From Chitinivibrionia bacterium (GTDB lineage Bacteria > Fibrobacterota > Chitinivibrionia > Chitinivibrionales > Chitinivibrionaceae), in assembly GCA_009779925.1 (NCBI GenBank), contig WRAZ01000005.1, positions 25,775-89,774 on the forward strand: a DNA stretch of 64,000 nt, in the 5' to 3' direction. This document shows, piece by piece, positions 53,061 to 62,667 of this stretch. Positions within the stretch are counted from its first letter, which is position 1, and each line of letters begins with the position of its first letter. Under the pieces are notes generated by a model. The model saw only the letters and a list, made by a program, of their open reading frames with translations, had not been told where the DNA came from and searched no databases. The position numbers and the translations under genes are program-made.

Positions 53061-55307
53061 TTACCTTCTCACGCCAATTTTTGCGTAATGCACATATACT
53101 TGCCCGCTCATAATATCTATTGCTTCGGCGATTATAAGATATGTGCCGCTACCGACAAATCTTCCTGCGTTATTGGTTAAATTCCAGACAAAAACGTCGT
53201 TGTTTCTGCCGTTTGTTTCAAACACCGTGTTTCCGAGATTGTCCATAATATGAATGTTTACAAGTGAGGCATTAGGTGTTTTTACCTCAAATCTTGCAAA
53301 GTCAGAAGATACTACATTCTCAAGAATAATGCCGAACCTATTGTCGGAGGACTGCCGTCTTCTTATTGTTGAGGGGTCTTCGGCGATTTCTTCAATCAGG
53401 GTAAGCACCAACTGAACGGGCAAGTGTCCCCATCGTGCGGGGTTTTCGATAACACGGGTTGTGAAAGTGTTAAGTCCTCTCATCAGTTCCCTGCTTTCGG
53501 CAAGCACTCTGTGATAATAAATGGTATCTCTTCCCGCTCCCGTTGCGCCTATAAGCGTCGATACATTTGCCGCGCCTGCCGGTGTAGGTGCGGGTGTGCG
53601 CAAACATATCGGCGAGCCTATTCTGTTCGCCTCTGCCGTTGCAACAGCAAAATCGCCTGTGGGATTTAATCCGATATACGGCTGAACGGTCGCTCTTGTC
53701 GCGCCGCCTTGGTATATAAACTCAATTCTGTAGTTGCCGCGTCTCGGAATATCTGCATCTATGCTGAACCACGAGCCGACAGCGCCTTGCGCTTCCGTAT
53801 CGTGCTGCACATACCACACTCCGCCGTTGCTACTGTTTACCATACCTGCCGAGCCTCTTACCGTCGAATTACGGACGCCTGCTGTTGCGGGTGGAACAGG
53901 GGGAGAAACATAAAGTAATCTTGTTGCGTCCAAACTTGTTGCGGGAACTACCGTTATAGTGGTTGTCGCCGTGTGGTCGCCCGCTCTTGCGGTAATTGTC
54001 GCCGTTCCCGCTCCTACAGCCGTTACTACTCCGCCTGATACCGTTGCAACCGAAGCGTTGCTTGTTGTCCAAGCAACAGTGCTGTTTGTTGCATTTGAGG
54101 GGGTAATGGTTGCCGCTAAGGTTTCTCTTGAGCCTGCCATAATTCTCATTGCGCTTTTATTAAGCGCTATTGCTGTTGCGGGACGGTCGGGGTTCGGAGT
54201 TGTTTCAATGCTGCGCGTTCTCGGGTTCCAGCCATTTGGGAAAATGTAGGTATTGTAGTCTCTTCTGATTATTGTGGCGTCGCCAAAATCCATCCACGCT
54301 TCTCCTACGCCGCCTGCAAAATCGTGCCTGCGATAAAGTCCCCATTTCGGACGAATTTGCTGGTCGTGCGTGGAGCCAAGTTGTGTTTCCTGACACGGAC
54401 TTGTTTCGGGACGGCGCCAAGTATCTACTCTGCCAAACCATTCGCCCAATCTTTCGGGATTATCGGGGTCGTTTATATCCCAAATGGCGCTGTGTACATA
54501 GCCGTCATCCGAATAATGGACAGTAAGTTCTTTATAGAGCCATCTGTTTCTTATACGAGACATAGGTATGTCAATGCCTGTTGTGCTCCCGCCGCCACAC
54601 GAGAGGCGTGTGTATATGAATCGGAACCTGTTTCCGTTAACAACGCTCCAAGTCATCATAGGTCCAGCCGCTTCGTTTCCCGAAATAGGACTAACATTTA
54701 TTGCCTTAATTTGGAACAAGTGGTTAAAGCCCACGTGTCTGGTGCCGTTGAAATTTGGATCCCACGCCATCATACGACCTTCGGCATCAACTTCGTCGGG
54801 AATTCTTATTTTCCAACGATATGTAAATATTGTTCTTGTCTCCACGGGGAAATCTCTCTCGAAATTCCAATTTACTCCGTTTGATGGGTCGCGAGCCATA
54901 ATTCGGCTACCTCTTGAACCTGCCAATTCCATTCTTTGACGGTCTCTCCTTGCGCCGTCATAATCTCCTGTGGGGTGCAAAAAAAATCTGAAAATATCGA
55001 GGTTTTCGAGTATATTCGGATTTGCCGCAATTGCCGCACCGTCAGCGCGTCTTGAAACCATATTTATACGGTTAAAATCCAAATTTGACGGCGAAGACGA
55101 CCTGAGCGGACTTTCAATGCTCATACGAAGCGTCGAAGATGAGTGTGAAAGCACTTGGTTTGACAGTAAATCTCTGTTAAAGTTAATGATAAAGACCGTG
55201 TCCATCTGACCTACATCCCGTCTCAGTCCCAACCCTGACGGTTGTGCGCTCACTACCGTCGGTAAAAAAAATGCAACAAGTGCAATTGCTTTAAATAAAT
55301 TTTTCAT
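53061..55307 (-). CDS. Secreted multidomain protein with lectin/lyase-like fold, Big2 domain and FlgD-like tail
   Basis: A 748-residue exported protein; signal MKNLFKAIALVAFFLPTVVSA. Residues about 23-375 are beta-rich with a WLYKELTVHYSDDGYVHSAIWD stretch, which resembles concanavalin-like folds of polysaccharide lyases such as heparinase I, but no catalytic set could be assigned. A Big2 immunoglobulin-like domain follows (about 385-460; SNATNSTVAWTTSNASVATVSGG), then a possible carbohydrate-binding region (about 475-640) and a FlgD-like tail (about 670-748; VNIHIMDNLGNTVFETNG). Substrate unknown. Flanked by GH5 and GH18 genes. Confidence 0.6.
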   Translation of the reverse strand: MKNLFKAIALVAFFLPTVVSAQPSGLGLRRDVGQMDTVFIINFNRDLLSNQVLSHSSSTLRMSIESPLRSSSPSNLDFNRINMVSRRADGAAIAANPNILENLDIFRFFLHPTGDYDGARRDRQRMELAGSRGSRIMARDPSNGVNWNFERDFPVETRTIFTYRWKIRIPDEVDAEGRMMAWDPNFNGTRHVGFNHLFQIKAINVSPISGNEAAGPMMTWSVVNGNRFRFIYTRLSCGGGSTTGIDIPMSRIRNRWLYKELTVHYSDDGYVHSAIWDINDPDNPERLGEWFGRVDTWRRPETSPCQETQLGSTHDQQIRPKWGLYRRHDFAGGVGEAWMDFGDATIIRRDYNTYIFPNGWNPRTRSIETTPNPDRPATAIALNKSAMRIMAGSRETLAATITPSNATNSTVAWTTSNASVATVSGGVVTAVGAGTATITARAGDHTATTTITVVPATSLDATRLLYVSPPVPPATAGVRNSTVRGSAGMVNSSNGGVWYVQHDTEAQGAVGSWFSIDADIPRRGNYRIEFIYQGGATRATVQPYIGLNPTGDFAVATAEANRIGSPICLRTPAPTPAGAANVSTLIGATGAGRDTIYYHRVLAESRELMRGLNTFTTRVIENPARWGHLPVQLVLTLIEEIAEDPSTIRRRQSSDNRFGIILENVVSSDFARFEVKTPNASLVNIHIMDNLGNTVFETNGRNNDVFVWNLTNNAGRFVGSGTYLIIAEAIDIMSGQVYVHYAKIGVRR

Positions 55308-55333
55308 CAGAAGTTTCTCCTTGATAAAACAAA

Positions 55334-55355
55334 GGACGATTTATTCAAATCGTCC
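55334..55355 (-). terminator. Terminator between GH18 and the Big2 gene
   Basis: GGACGATTT-ATTC-AAATCGTCC, followed on the minus strand by TTTGTTTT. It lies after the GH18 stop codon and would reduce read-through into the next gene. Confidence 0.7.
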
Positions 55356-55373
55356 CTGTTAAAATATTTATAT

Positions 55374-57425
55374 TTACTTAATTAAAACCCGTTTCGTCAA
55401 ACTTTGTCCCGAATTTGTCCTTACCTGTAAAATTGCCGCTTGGTTTCTTGCAATCGTATTCGGAAGCGCGATATTCGTAGTAGCTTCTCCTATTTGCAAG
55501 TTTCGCTCAAAAAGCAACCTGCCGCGAACGTCATACAGTGCAACGCTTGCATTTCGCACATCTGCAGGGAGTTGCAAATTGAGGTTGCCGTTCATAACAG
55601 TGGCGTTAATTCCCGAAATTGTTCTTGAACGGTTATTTGCGTTCGGTACAACAATTGATGGGTTATCTTCGGTTTTCAAGCCTTCTACCATAAGCGAATT
55701 TACCGTTAAGGTTGTCGGTCTGCCGTTTGTTCCGAGCGCGTTTATGGAAATGCCCGTGACATTTGCCATATTTAAGCCACCCGCAGGCGGACTTCCCTTG
55801 CTCCAATTAAACGGATCCCATTCAAAACTGCTTGGAGTGAAATTCGCCGTTATATTTTGACCGACGGAAAGTTCTACCATATACAGAAAATCACCCATAG
55901 CCAACGCTAAATAAGTCGGTTCGTTTGACGAATAATTTATCACGATTCGATCAGCCTCTTCCCAATCGCCTTGATCAAACGCTATGCCTACGTATGGCCA
56001 AGCAGTTGCTGGGATACTATTGCCTGTAGGAACAGGTCCCAGCGTCCAAGTCGCGGACAGCGGATTTCCTTGGCTCGTTATATTTACGGAAGAACCGTTT
56101 CTTCCCTCGTCCCAAACCCTTGTCCAAGCATCGTTCCCGAGATTACCGCTTGCTAAATCGGGAGCTTCTATCCAATTACCCGACCGCGTCCATCTTGCGG
56201 TTAAAGTAATGTTTTGCGTTATTTGCGTAGAGAAATTAAATTGCGTATTTCCGTTGAACCAGCCGACAAAATCGTGCCCGCTTCTTGTTGGGTCGGCGGG
56301 TCTTTGGATTGTTGCGCCGCTCTCAATACCCGTAATCGAACCGACCTCAGAGCCACCGTTTGAGTTGAAAGCGACGGTGAATATTTGTATATTGCCACCG
56401 TCTCCCGTCCAGCCGCCGTGGTGTTGGTTTCTTGTCCAAATTAGATTCCAAAGATTGTCGTTTACGTGTTGAGCGTCGTGTTGTCCGCCGGGGAGAATTT
56501 CCCAAACTATCGCTCCACCGAATTGACCGTTTCGTGCAAAGTCTATTTTTCGATTTATATCAGTGGCGCTGTTATCTCCTCGTGTGCCTTGGTTCGGATA
56601 AGTTGCAATACCGATTAAAAGCCGTTCTCTTGAAAAATTCGGTTGTCCTTGTCCGAATGCAACCCAAGCGTTCATTGCCGCTTCCGCACCGACAGGGTCT
56701 GCGTGTGTCCGCCAAGTTACAGGCTGGGTAACCTGCATCATATCGTAAGTCATAAGTCCGATTGCATCTGCCTGCCAAATGTCTCGCTGAACACGAGCTC
56801 TACCTGTCGCTCCCATATTAAAATGATTACCGAATTGTGGATTTGGGCTGTCGCCGCCTAATGCGATTTGTATTCTTCTGCCTTGCATACCCGAATGCGC
56901 TCTGAGTTCAACCAACAAATCCATATACGCTATCCATTCGGCATCGCCTCTCGGAAATTCCCAGTCAAGACAAACTCCATCTAAATTATGCTGGTTAAGA
57001 AAATTCACTATATTGGTAATAAACCTTGTTCGGTTTTGCGCGTTGCCTAGTACAGGCATAAAATTGTGTGTCGCTCCTCCTCCTCCGCCAATTCCGAGCA
57101 ATATTCTGACACCTTTTTGCTGTGCTGTTCTTATAGCTCCGTTAGGGTTTGCTAAAGCGGCGACCCATTGAGGATGTCCTTGGTCTGATTCCCAACCGTT
57201 TCTCCACGGTCCCCACCAACGTAAATCTAAGTTGCCGTCAGAAGTAGGATATACCTGAAACAACACCAAATGCGTAAGACGCTCCAAATCTTGATTTCTG
57301 AGCGGGTTGGCAGTGTGCCGCATAGTTTGATAATAACCGACAATCTGTCCTTGACCGTGTTGAGCGGACACCGACACAGGGAACATTATAAATAAAATCA
57401 ATGCAAACGCCAAGAATTTTCTCAT
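55374..57425 (-). CDS. Secreted GH18 glycosidase with InlB repeat and C-terminal sorting-type tail
   Basis: A 683-residue protein; signal MRKFLAFALILFIMFPVSVSA. The GH18 domain spans about 25-340: IVGYYQTMRHT, ILLGIGGGG, and the catalytic motif at 149-156 reads DGVCLDWE. The proton donor E156 and D154 are present, but the first inner Asp of the DxxDxDxE motif is C152. One InlB module (about 360-425) and a beta-rich carbohydrate-binding-like region (about 430-600) follow. The last ~80 residues (VALYDVRGRLLFERNLQIG ... KRVLIK) resemble type IX secretion C-terminal tails. Chitinase or endo-N-acetylglucosaminidase activity is likely; substrate not resolved. Confidence 0.82.
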   Translation of the reverse strand: MRKFLAFALILFIMFPVSVSAQHGQGQIVGYYQTMRHTANPLRNQDLERLTHLVLFQVYPTSDGNLDLRWWGPWRNGWESDQGHPQWVAALANPNGAIRTAQQKGVRILLGIGGGGGATHNFMPVLGNAQNRTRFITNIVNFLNQHNLDGVCLDWEFPRGDAEWIAYMDLLVELRAHSGMQGRRIQIALGGDSPNPQFGNHFNMGATGRARVQRDIWQADAIGLMTYDMMQVTQPVTWRTHADPVGAEAAMNAWVAFGQGQPNFSRERLLIGIATYPNQGTRGDNSATDINRKIDFARNGQFGGAIVWEILPGGQHDAQHVNDNLWNLIWTRNQHHGGWTGDGGNIQIFTVAFNSNGGSEVGSITGIESGATIQRPADPTRSGHDFVGWFNGNTQFNFSTQITQNITLTARWTRSGNWIEAPDLASGNLGNDAWTRVWDEGRNGSSVNITSQGNPLSATWTLGPVPTGNSIPATAWPYVGIAFDQGDWEEADRIVINYSSNEPTYLALAMGDFLYMVELSVGQNITANFTPSSFEWDPFNWSKGSPPAGGLNMANVTGISINALGTNGRPTTLTVNSLMVEGLKTEDNPSIVVPNANNRSRTISGINATVMNGNLNLQLPADVRNASVALYDVRGRLLFERNLQIGEATTNIALPNTIARNQAAILQVRTNSGQSLTKRVLIK

Positions 57426-57528
57426 AGATGCTTTCTCCTTTTTTCGGAAAAAATTTAACTCGAATTCTCTATGTAAAATATAAGCGAAAAATCGTGAAAT
57501 TTCACAAAAAAATGAGGAGAGAGGGAAA

Positions 57529-58743
57529 TTACTCGAAGCGAAGCGCTTCTATCGGGTCTAATTTGCTTGCCTTGAACGCGGGATACCATCCGAAAAACAT
57601 TCCTGTGGCGACGCAAACGGCAAAACTTATTATTATGGATGTCGGAGCAATCGATATTGCCCAACCGAGCGTCTGGTGCAGTGCAAACGATGCGCCCACG
57701 CCGAAAAGCATACCTATGACCCCGCCTGTTAAACTTATCATTATCGCTTCAATCAAAAATTGCATTAAAATGTCTTTGCCTTTTGCGCCGACCGCCATTC
57801 GCAAACCGATTTCGCGCGTTCTTTCGATTACGGACACAAACATAATGTTCATAATTCCGATACCGCCCACCAAAAGCGAAATTGCCGCAATCGCAGTCAA
57901 AAGCGCGGTCATCATATTGTTGGATTCTTCCATCATATTGCCTAATTCCTGTTGCGAGTGGATTTGGAAGTCGTTGGGGGCGTCTTCGCGAATTCTTCGG
58001 TGCGCGCGCAAAATGTCTGCGACTTCGGCGATTGCTTGCTGTGTGAGCGATTCGTCAACGACCGAGGCTATAATTTGCCGAATAGTTCTGCCTGCTATAA
58101 GCCGTCTTTGCACAGTGTTAAACGGCGCCAAAATTATGTCGTCCTGGTCTTGTCCCATACTGTTTTGCCCTTTGGGAACAAGCGTTCCGACAACAGTAAA
58201 CGGAGTTCTGTCAAATCTTATAGTTTGTCCGATTGGGTCAAAATCGCCGAAAAGATTGTCGATAATAGTCTGCCCTATAACCACTACTTTTGCGCCTCTT
58301 GCAGCTTCTTGGTCGTTAAAATTTCGTCCGTCGGCAATGTCGAGCGCACGTATATATATGAATGACGGCTCTACTCCGTTAATCGAAGTCGTCCTGCTTT
58401 CTGCCTGAAATCGCACGGTTCCGTTTCGCGATACCACGGGGGAGACGTACGACAACATTGTAGCATTCGCCTGAATTGCGCGCAGGTCGCCTTCGTCAAA
58501 TCTTGCTCTTGCGGCGGCAGTTCTTGCTTGTCCTCGCATATCGCCGCCGGGGACTATAAACAGCATATTCGCCCCCATAGCGGCAATGCTTTCGCGAATG
58601 CTTTTCTGCGTTCCCGCGCCCACGGCAAGCATCGTAATCACCGCCGCCACGCCGATAATTATGCCGAGCATTGTAAGAATGCTTCTGAAACCGTTGCGCA
58701 AAATCGCCTTGTATGCGAGCGTAATAAGTCGAAATAAAGTCAT
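57529..58743 (-). CDS. MacB-type ABC transporter permease (FtsX family)
   Basis: A 404-residue inner-membrane protein with an N-terminal helix (MLGIIIGVAAVITMLAVGAG), a large periplasmic MacB_PCD domain (about 45-280) and three C-terminal helices of the FtsX domain (LLVGGIGIMNIMFVSVIERTREIG, ALHQTLGWAISI, GMFFGWYPAFKASKLDPIEALR). MacB-like permeases move lipoproteins, peptides or toxins with a separate ATPase. No ATPase or membrane-fusion gene is adjacent in this window. Ribosome site GGGGA. Confidence 0.9.
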   Translation of the reverse strand: MTLFRLITLAYKAILRNGFRSILTMLGIIIGVAAVITMLAVGAGTQKSIRESIAAMGANMLFIVPGGDMRGQARTAAARARFDEGDLRAIQANATMLSYVSPVVSRNGTVRFQAESRTTSINGVEPSFIYIRALDIADGRNFNDQEAARGAKVVVIGQTIIDNLFGDFDPIGQTIRFDRTPFTVVGTLVPKGQNSMGQDQDDIILAPFNTVQRRLIAGRTIRQIIASVVDESLTQQAIAEVADILRAHRRIREDAPNDFQIHSQQELGNMMEESNNMMTALLTAIAAISLLVGGIGIMNIMFVSVIERTREIGLRMAVGAKGKDILMQFLIEAIMISLTGGVIGMLFGVGASFALHQTLGWAISIAPTSIIISFAVCVATGMFFGWYPAFKASKLDPIEALRFE

Positions 58744-58841
58744 ATTGTCCCCATTTTAGTTGTCCGTAATATGATATTCCGACGAGAGAATTTGTTACAA
58801 AAAGAAAAAAAACTTTTTTTTTCACATATACGGATTGGCGA

Positions 58842-58852
58842 TATAGTATTTT
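58842..58852 (+). promoter_or_regulatory. GTATTTT-type promoter motif before the GT2 gene
   Basis: GGCGATATAGTATTTTATGA, 50 nt before the GTG start of the glycosyltransferase. A near-palindromic A/T run lies upstream. Confidence 0.5.
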
Positions 58853-58901
58853 ATGATAAACAACAACAAAATGGTGCAAAAATAACAAAAAAGGAAAAAA
58901 T

Positions 58902-59903
58902 GTGAGAATCAGGAAAAACGAGCCTAACCACAAAGAGTTTAATGCGTTTTTTCTCAATGATGATAGGATAAAAAATCTTACATCATACGAAACTTTTCCA
59001 AATAAAGAAACAAAAAATCCTGTGGTGCGCGTTTTTGTTATGACATACAACAACATTGGTTTTGCGCGGCATAATCTGAATGGGATTTTAATGCAAAAAA
59101 CAAATTTTCCCTTTGAAATCTGCATACAGGACGATTGTTCCACAGACGGGACTTCCGACATTGTGCGCGAATATGCAAGCAAATATCCTAATATAATCGG
59201 CAATATTCACCCTGAGAATTTATGGGGAAAAATTGCGTTTCGCAATAAATTCTGGGAAAATACTAAAGAGCACAATTGCAAATATCTTGCTTTTTGCGAC
59301 GGCGACGATTATTGGACAGACCCGTATAAATTGCAGATACAATATGACTTTTTAGAAAATAACGGCGATTTTGCATTGTGTAGCGGCGGCTGGATAGTAA
59401 ATAACGAATTTGACGCAACTCAACAAATGTGCGGCGGCGGAAAAATTGTAGGATTTGAATACGATTTCGAAAAAGGTCATTATCCGAATTATTGGGTAAA
59501 AAGTTTTACAAGAATGTGCCGAACAGACGCAATACCCGAGATGAGCACTGGATTGAAATTCAAATATTTCAGAGATGTTCATTTGGCTTACTTCATTTTA
59601 ACAAAAGGCAAAGGCTACTTCTTTTCGCGGCTTTTCGGAGTTTACAACAAACACCAAGGCGGAATTTACGGCGGAATTGCTCCTGATAGACAAATGAGTG
59701 TGGATTACCGCGTGTATGAAGAACTTTATCGCGAAACGCGCAACAAACAGGTTGCCGCAGTATTTGTTCCTCTAATACTTGGGCAAATGCTTTTGTTGGC
59801 GGAAAATAAAGAAAAGCAAATCGCTTTTTATAAAGAAATCATAGAAAGTTTTCCCGAATTACGCGAAGAAGTGAATGAAATTATTTTTAAAGGAAAGCAA
59901 TGA
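58902..59903 (+). CDS. Family 2 glycosyltransferase
   Basis: A 333-residue GT-A fold enzyme starting at GTG, with AAGG upstream; the ATG three bases earlier runs into an immediate stop. The donor-binding region shows CIQDDCSTDGTSD (77-80 DDCS) and the metal motif FCDGDDYW (D133-D136). Followed by a WVKSFTRMCRTDAIPE stretch and a C-terminal helical part. First gene of the right-hand cluster; overlaps the radical SAM gene by ATGA. Acceptor unknown. Confidence 0.88.
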   Translation: MRIRKNEPNHKEFNAFFLNDDRIKNLTSYETFPNKETKNPVVRVFVMTYNNIGFARHNLNGILMQKTNFPFEICIQDDCSTDGTSDIVREYASKYPNIIGNIHPENLWGKIAFRNKFWENTKEHNCKYLAFCDGDDYWTDPYKLQIQYDFLENNGDFALCSGGWIVNNEFDATQQMCGGGKIVGFEYDFEKGHYPNYWVKSFTRMCRTDAIPEMSTGLKFKYFRDVHLAYFILTKGKGYFFSRLFGVYNKHQGGIYGGIAPDRQMSVDYRVYEELYRETRNKQVAAVFVPLILGQMLLLAENKEKQIAFYKEIIESFPELREEVNEIIFKGKQ

Positions 59904-61567
59904 TTATGAGAATTCCGAAAAAAAAATTATCATATTACGATTTGCAAGACAAAAAATTAATTTTGTGGGGCGAAGAAAAAATTCGATTGGATGCCGCGGA
60001 TTTTTTCGGAGATTTGGATATTGCCGAATCCTTGCCTTTTGACGGTGAAATTACCGATGCCGACGGAAAAACAGTGGTTATATGTTCATTTTCGCCGCAA
60101 GAATATATTGAAAAATTAAAGAGAAAAGAACTGAATTTTATTACAATCGACGAAATGATTTCGACGGTTGACGAGATAGATTTATACAACAACGCCGTAA
60201 ACCATCGCAATAAAAAAATAATCGTTTTCGGCGAAGAGGCGGGGATTTCTCTTTTAATTAAGCAAAATCCCAATCTTAAAATAGATTATATTGTAAATGA
60301 TATTTGCGCGGGAGGACGTATTTGCAGCGCGCCCGTTAAACTGTGTTCGGAATTGCTGAACGAGCGAAGCGGTAGTTTTAGAATTATTTGCGCTATGAAT
60401 CCTGATAAAGTTCTCAGAAGCGCATTTAATAAGCTGGGTTTGTCTTTCGGAAAAGATTTTTATTTCCATTTCGACGGCGGACTTATTCGCTCGCAATTAC
60501 CGTCTCCATCTCAACTTTTGCGAAAAACTATGTCGGATTCTCCGAAATATAATATGGATTGTAAAATAAACGACGGAGTTCTTGCTATTCATCCGTTTAG
60601 CGCTTTACCTTGTTGCAACAGTATAACAATCGTTGCTCTCGAAAGTTTTCCGTATATCGGCTTAGAAGATATGGTTTCTTCTGTGTTTTTCAGAATTATG
60701 CAACTAAGCACAACAAACAGAACATACAGTTTATGTGTCCCCGGCAATAAATGTTACAGAATCGGCGATAAAAAATATCTTACAGACGATGAAAAATCAA
60801 TTCGACGGGGAAAATACAGCCTGCTCAAACCGCAAGAATATACATGGTCGTTAAATTACGACGATTCTTGTAATTTGAAATGCAGAACTTGTCGAACGCA
60901 CTTTATTACCAAGCCCACCGGTGATGAAAGCCTTGTTGATATGACACATAAAACCGTTGTTGAAAACATAAATCTAATGCCTAAGTTTATTTTTGGGGGC
61001 GGGGAAATGCTCTACGGAAAGTATAACAAAGACATCCTTTTTAATTGTAATCCTTACAAAGAAATAGACATACTTACCAACGGAACTTTGTTTAATGAAG
61101 AAAATTGGCAAAAAATAAGGGCAAAATATGACAGAATAAAATCTGTAAATGTTTCTGTTGACGCAGCAAGTAAAGAAATGTATAAAATAGTTCGCGGAGC
61201 AGATTTTGATGTGCTTCTCAAAAATTTGCGTATGTTATCCGAGTTACGAAAAAAGAACGAAATCGAATATTTTATGACAACATTCACTATTACAACGGTT
61301 AATTTTCGCGAGATGAAAGATTGGGTTCTGTTAATGAAAGAATTACAATGCGATAATTGCCTTTTTCAAAGAGTGCGTTGTTTCAGAGCGTTTAAACCGG
61401 AAGAACTCTATATTGAAGATGTGTACGACGAGCGAAACCCGCGGCACAAAGAGTTTTTGACATTAATTTCTGATCCGGTTTTTAAGTTGCCCAACGTGAA
61501 ATTTAAGGATAAAAGAGGAATAGAGCACATATTTGAACAAAAAAAGGAAGCGGAACAATGCCAATAA
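59900..61567 (+). CDS. Radical SAM protein with unusual N-terminal domain
   Basis: A 555-residue enzyme. The C-terminal half (about 315-555) has the 4Fe-4S motif C324-x3-C328-x2-C331 in NYDDSCNLKCRTCR, a GGGEML region and DILTNGTLF/NVSVDAASKEMYKIVRGA, typical of SPASM-type radical SAM. Residues 1-200 have two Rossmann-like halves (LILWGEEKIRLDAADF and KIIVFGEEAGISLLIKQNPNLKIDYIVND) reminiscent of domains paired with FkbM proteins. It overlaps genes on both sides, so it acts with the GT2 and aminotransferase. The reaction is unknown; sugar or surface modification is inferred. Confidence 0.82.
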   Translation: MIMRIPKKKLSYYDLQDKKLILWGEEKIRLDAADFFGDLDIAESLPFDGEITDADGKTVVICSFSPQEYIEKLKRKELNFITIDEMISTVDEIDLYNNAVNHRNKKIIVFGEEAGISLLIKQNPNLKIDYIVNDICAGGRICSAPVKLCSELLNERSGSFRIICAMNPDKVLRSAFNKLGLSFGKDFYFHFDGGLIRSQLPSPSQLLRKTMSDSPKYNMDCKINDGVLAIHPFSALPCCNSITIVALESFPYIGLEDMVSSVFFRIMQLSTTNRTYSLCVPGNKCYRIGDKKYLTDDEKSIRRGKYSLLKPQEYTWSLNYDDSCNLKCRTCRTHFITKPTGDESLVDMTHKTVVENINLMPKFIFGGGEMLYGKYNKDILFNCNPYKEIDILTNGTLFNEENWQKIRAKYDRIKSVNVSVDAASKEMYKIVRGADFDVLLKNLRMLSELRKKNEIEYFMTTFTITTVNFREMKDWVLLMKELQCDNCLFQRVRCFRAFKPEELYIEDVYDERNPRHKEFLTLISDPVFKLPNVKFKDKRGIEHIFEQKKEAEQCQ

Positions 61568-62667
61568 CCGTAACAAAACCGTCTATGCCGCCGCTTGTGG
61601 AATTTATACCTTATCTCGAGGATATTTGGGAGAGAAAAATCGTGACAAACAGCGGTTTGTATCATCAGGAATTTGAAGCAGAGTTGTGCAAACACCTGAA
61701 AATCAAGCATTTAAGCATTTTTACAAACGGAACCGTGCCGCTTACCACCGCTTTGCAAACAATGAAAATTACGGGCGAAGTTATTACTACGCCATACTCT
61801 TTTGCCGCGACAACGCACTCAATTCAATGGGTAGGCACAACGCCTGTATTTGCCGATGTTGATAATTACGGCAATATTTCGCCCGAAAAAATAGAAGAAG
61901 CGATTACTCCGAAAACCACGGCTATAATGCCCGTTCATTGCTACGGAAATCCGTGTAAGGTTAATGAAATTCAAGAAATCGCCGACAGATACGGTTTAAA
62001 AGTTATTTATGACGCGGCGCATTGCTTTGGCGTAGAAATAAACGGCAAAAGTATTTTGGAATACGGCGATATGGCAACGCTCAGTTTTCACGCGACAAAA
62101 TCATTCAACACATTGGAAGGCGGAGCTTTGGTTTGCAGAGATAATATTACAAAAACAAGAATAGATAATCTGAAAAATTTCGGTTTTGTAAGCGAAACCA
62201 AAGTAATAATAAACGGAATTAACGGAAAAATGGACGAAGTCCGCGCAGCTTACGGCTTGCTTTTGCTGAAACATATAGGCAAAGAAATAGAGAAGCGCAA
62301 GAAAATCACCGAACATTACAGAAACTTGCTTTCAGACGTTAAGGGCTTACGGTTTTTTAACGATATTGAAAACGTAAAGCATAATTACATTTACTTTCCT
62401 ATATTTATCGACGAAAAAGAATATGGAATGAGCCGAGACGCGCTTTATGAAAGACTAAAAGAAAACGATTTTTACGCAAGAAGATATTTTTACCCGCTGA
62501 TAAGCGAATTTTTGCCATACAAAGGACTGCCCAGCAGTGCCGCCAAAAATTTGCCCAACGCGACAAAAATGTCAAGAGAAGTAATTTGCCTGCCAATGTA
62601 CGCGGACTTGGTGATGGAGGATGTTGAGAAGATTTGTGAGGTTGTGAAAGGGAAAAGATGGCATTAA
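61558..62667 (+). CDS. DegT/DnrJ/EryC1/StrS-type PLP sugar aminotransferase
   Basis: A 369-residue PLP enzyme converting keto-sugars of nucleotide-sugar pathways to amino sugars. PLP contacts are TNGT, the aspartate of IYDAAH (D152) and the Schiff-base lysine K181 in SFHATKSFNTLEGG. Overlaps the radical SAM gene by 10 nt and the next ORF by 10 nt. Probably supplies an amino sugar to the GT2 in this cluster; the specific sugar is not shown. Confidence 0.9.
   Translation: MPITVTKPSMPPLVEFIPYLEDIWERKIVTNSGLYHQEFEAELCKHLKIKHLSIFTNGTVPLTTALQTMKITGEVITTPYSFAATTHSIQWVGTTPVFADVDNYGNISPEKIEEAITPKTTAIMPVHCYGNPCKVNEIQEIADRYGLKVIYDAAHCFGVEINGKSILEYGDMATLSFHATKSFNTLEGGALVCRDNITKTRIDNLKNFGFVSETKVIINGINGKMDEVRAAYGLLLLKHIGKEIEKRKKITEHYRNLLSDVKGLRFFNDIENVKHNYIYFPIFIDEKEYGMSRDALYERLKENDFYARRYFYPLISEFLPYKGLPSSAAKNLPNATKMSREVICLPMYADLVMEDVEKICEVVKGKRWH

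Noticed and set aside
57428..58408. 326-codon plus-strand open frame opposite the MacB permease
   Set aside because: It has the same extent as the FtsX-family gene on the minus strand, which carries all expected motifs.
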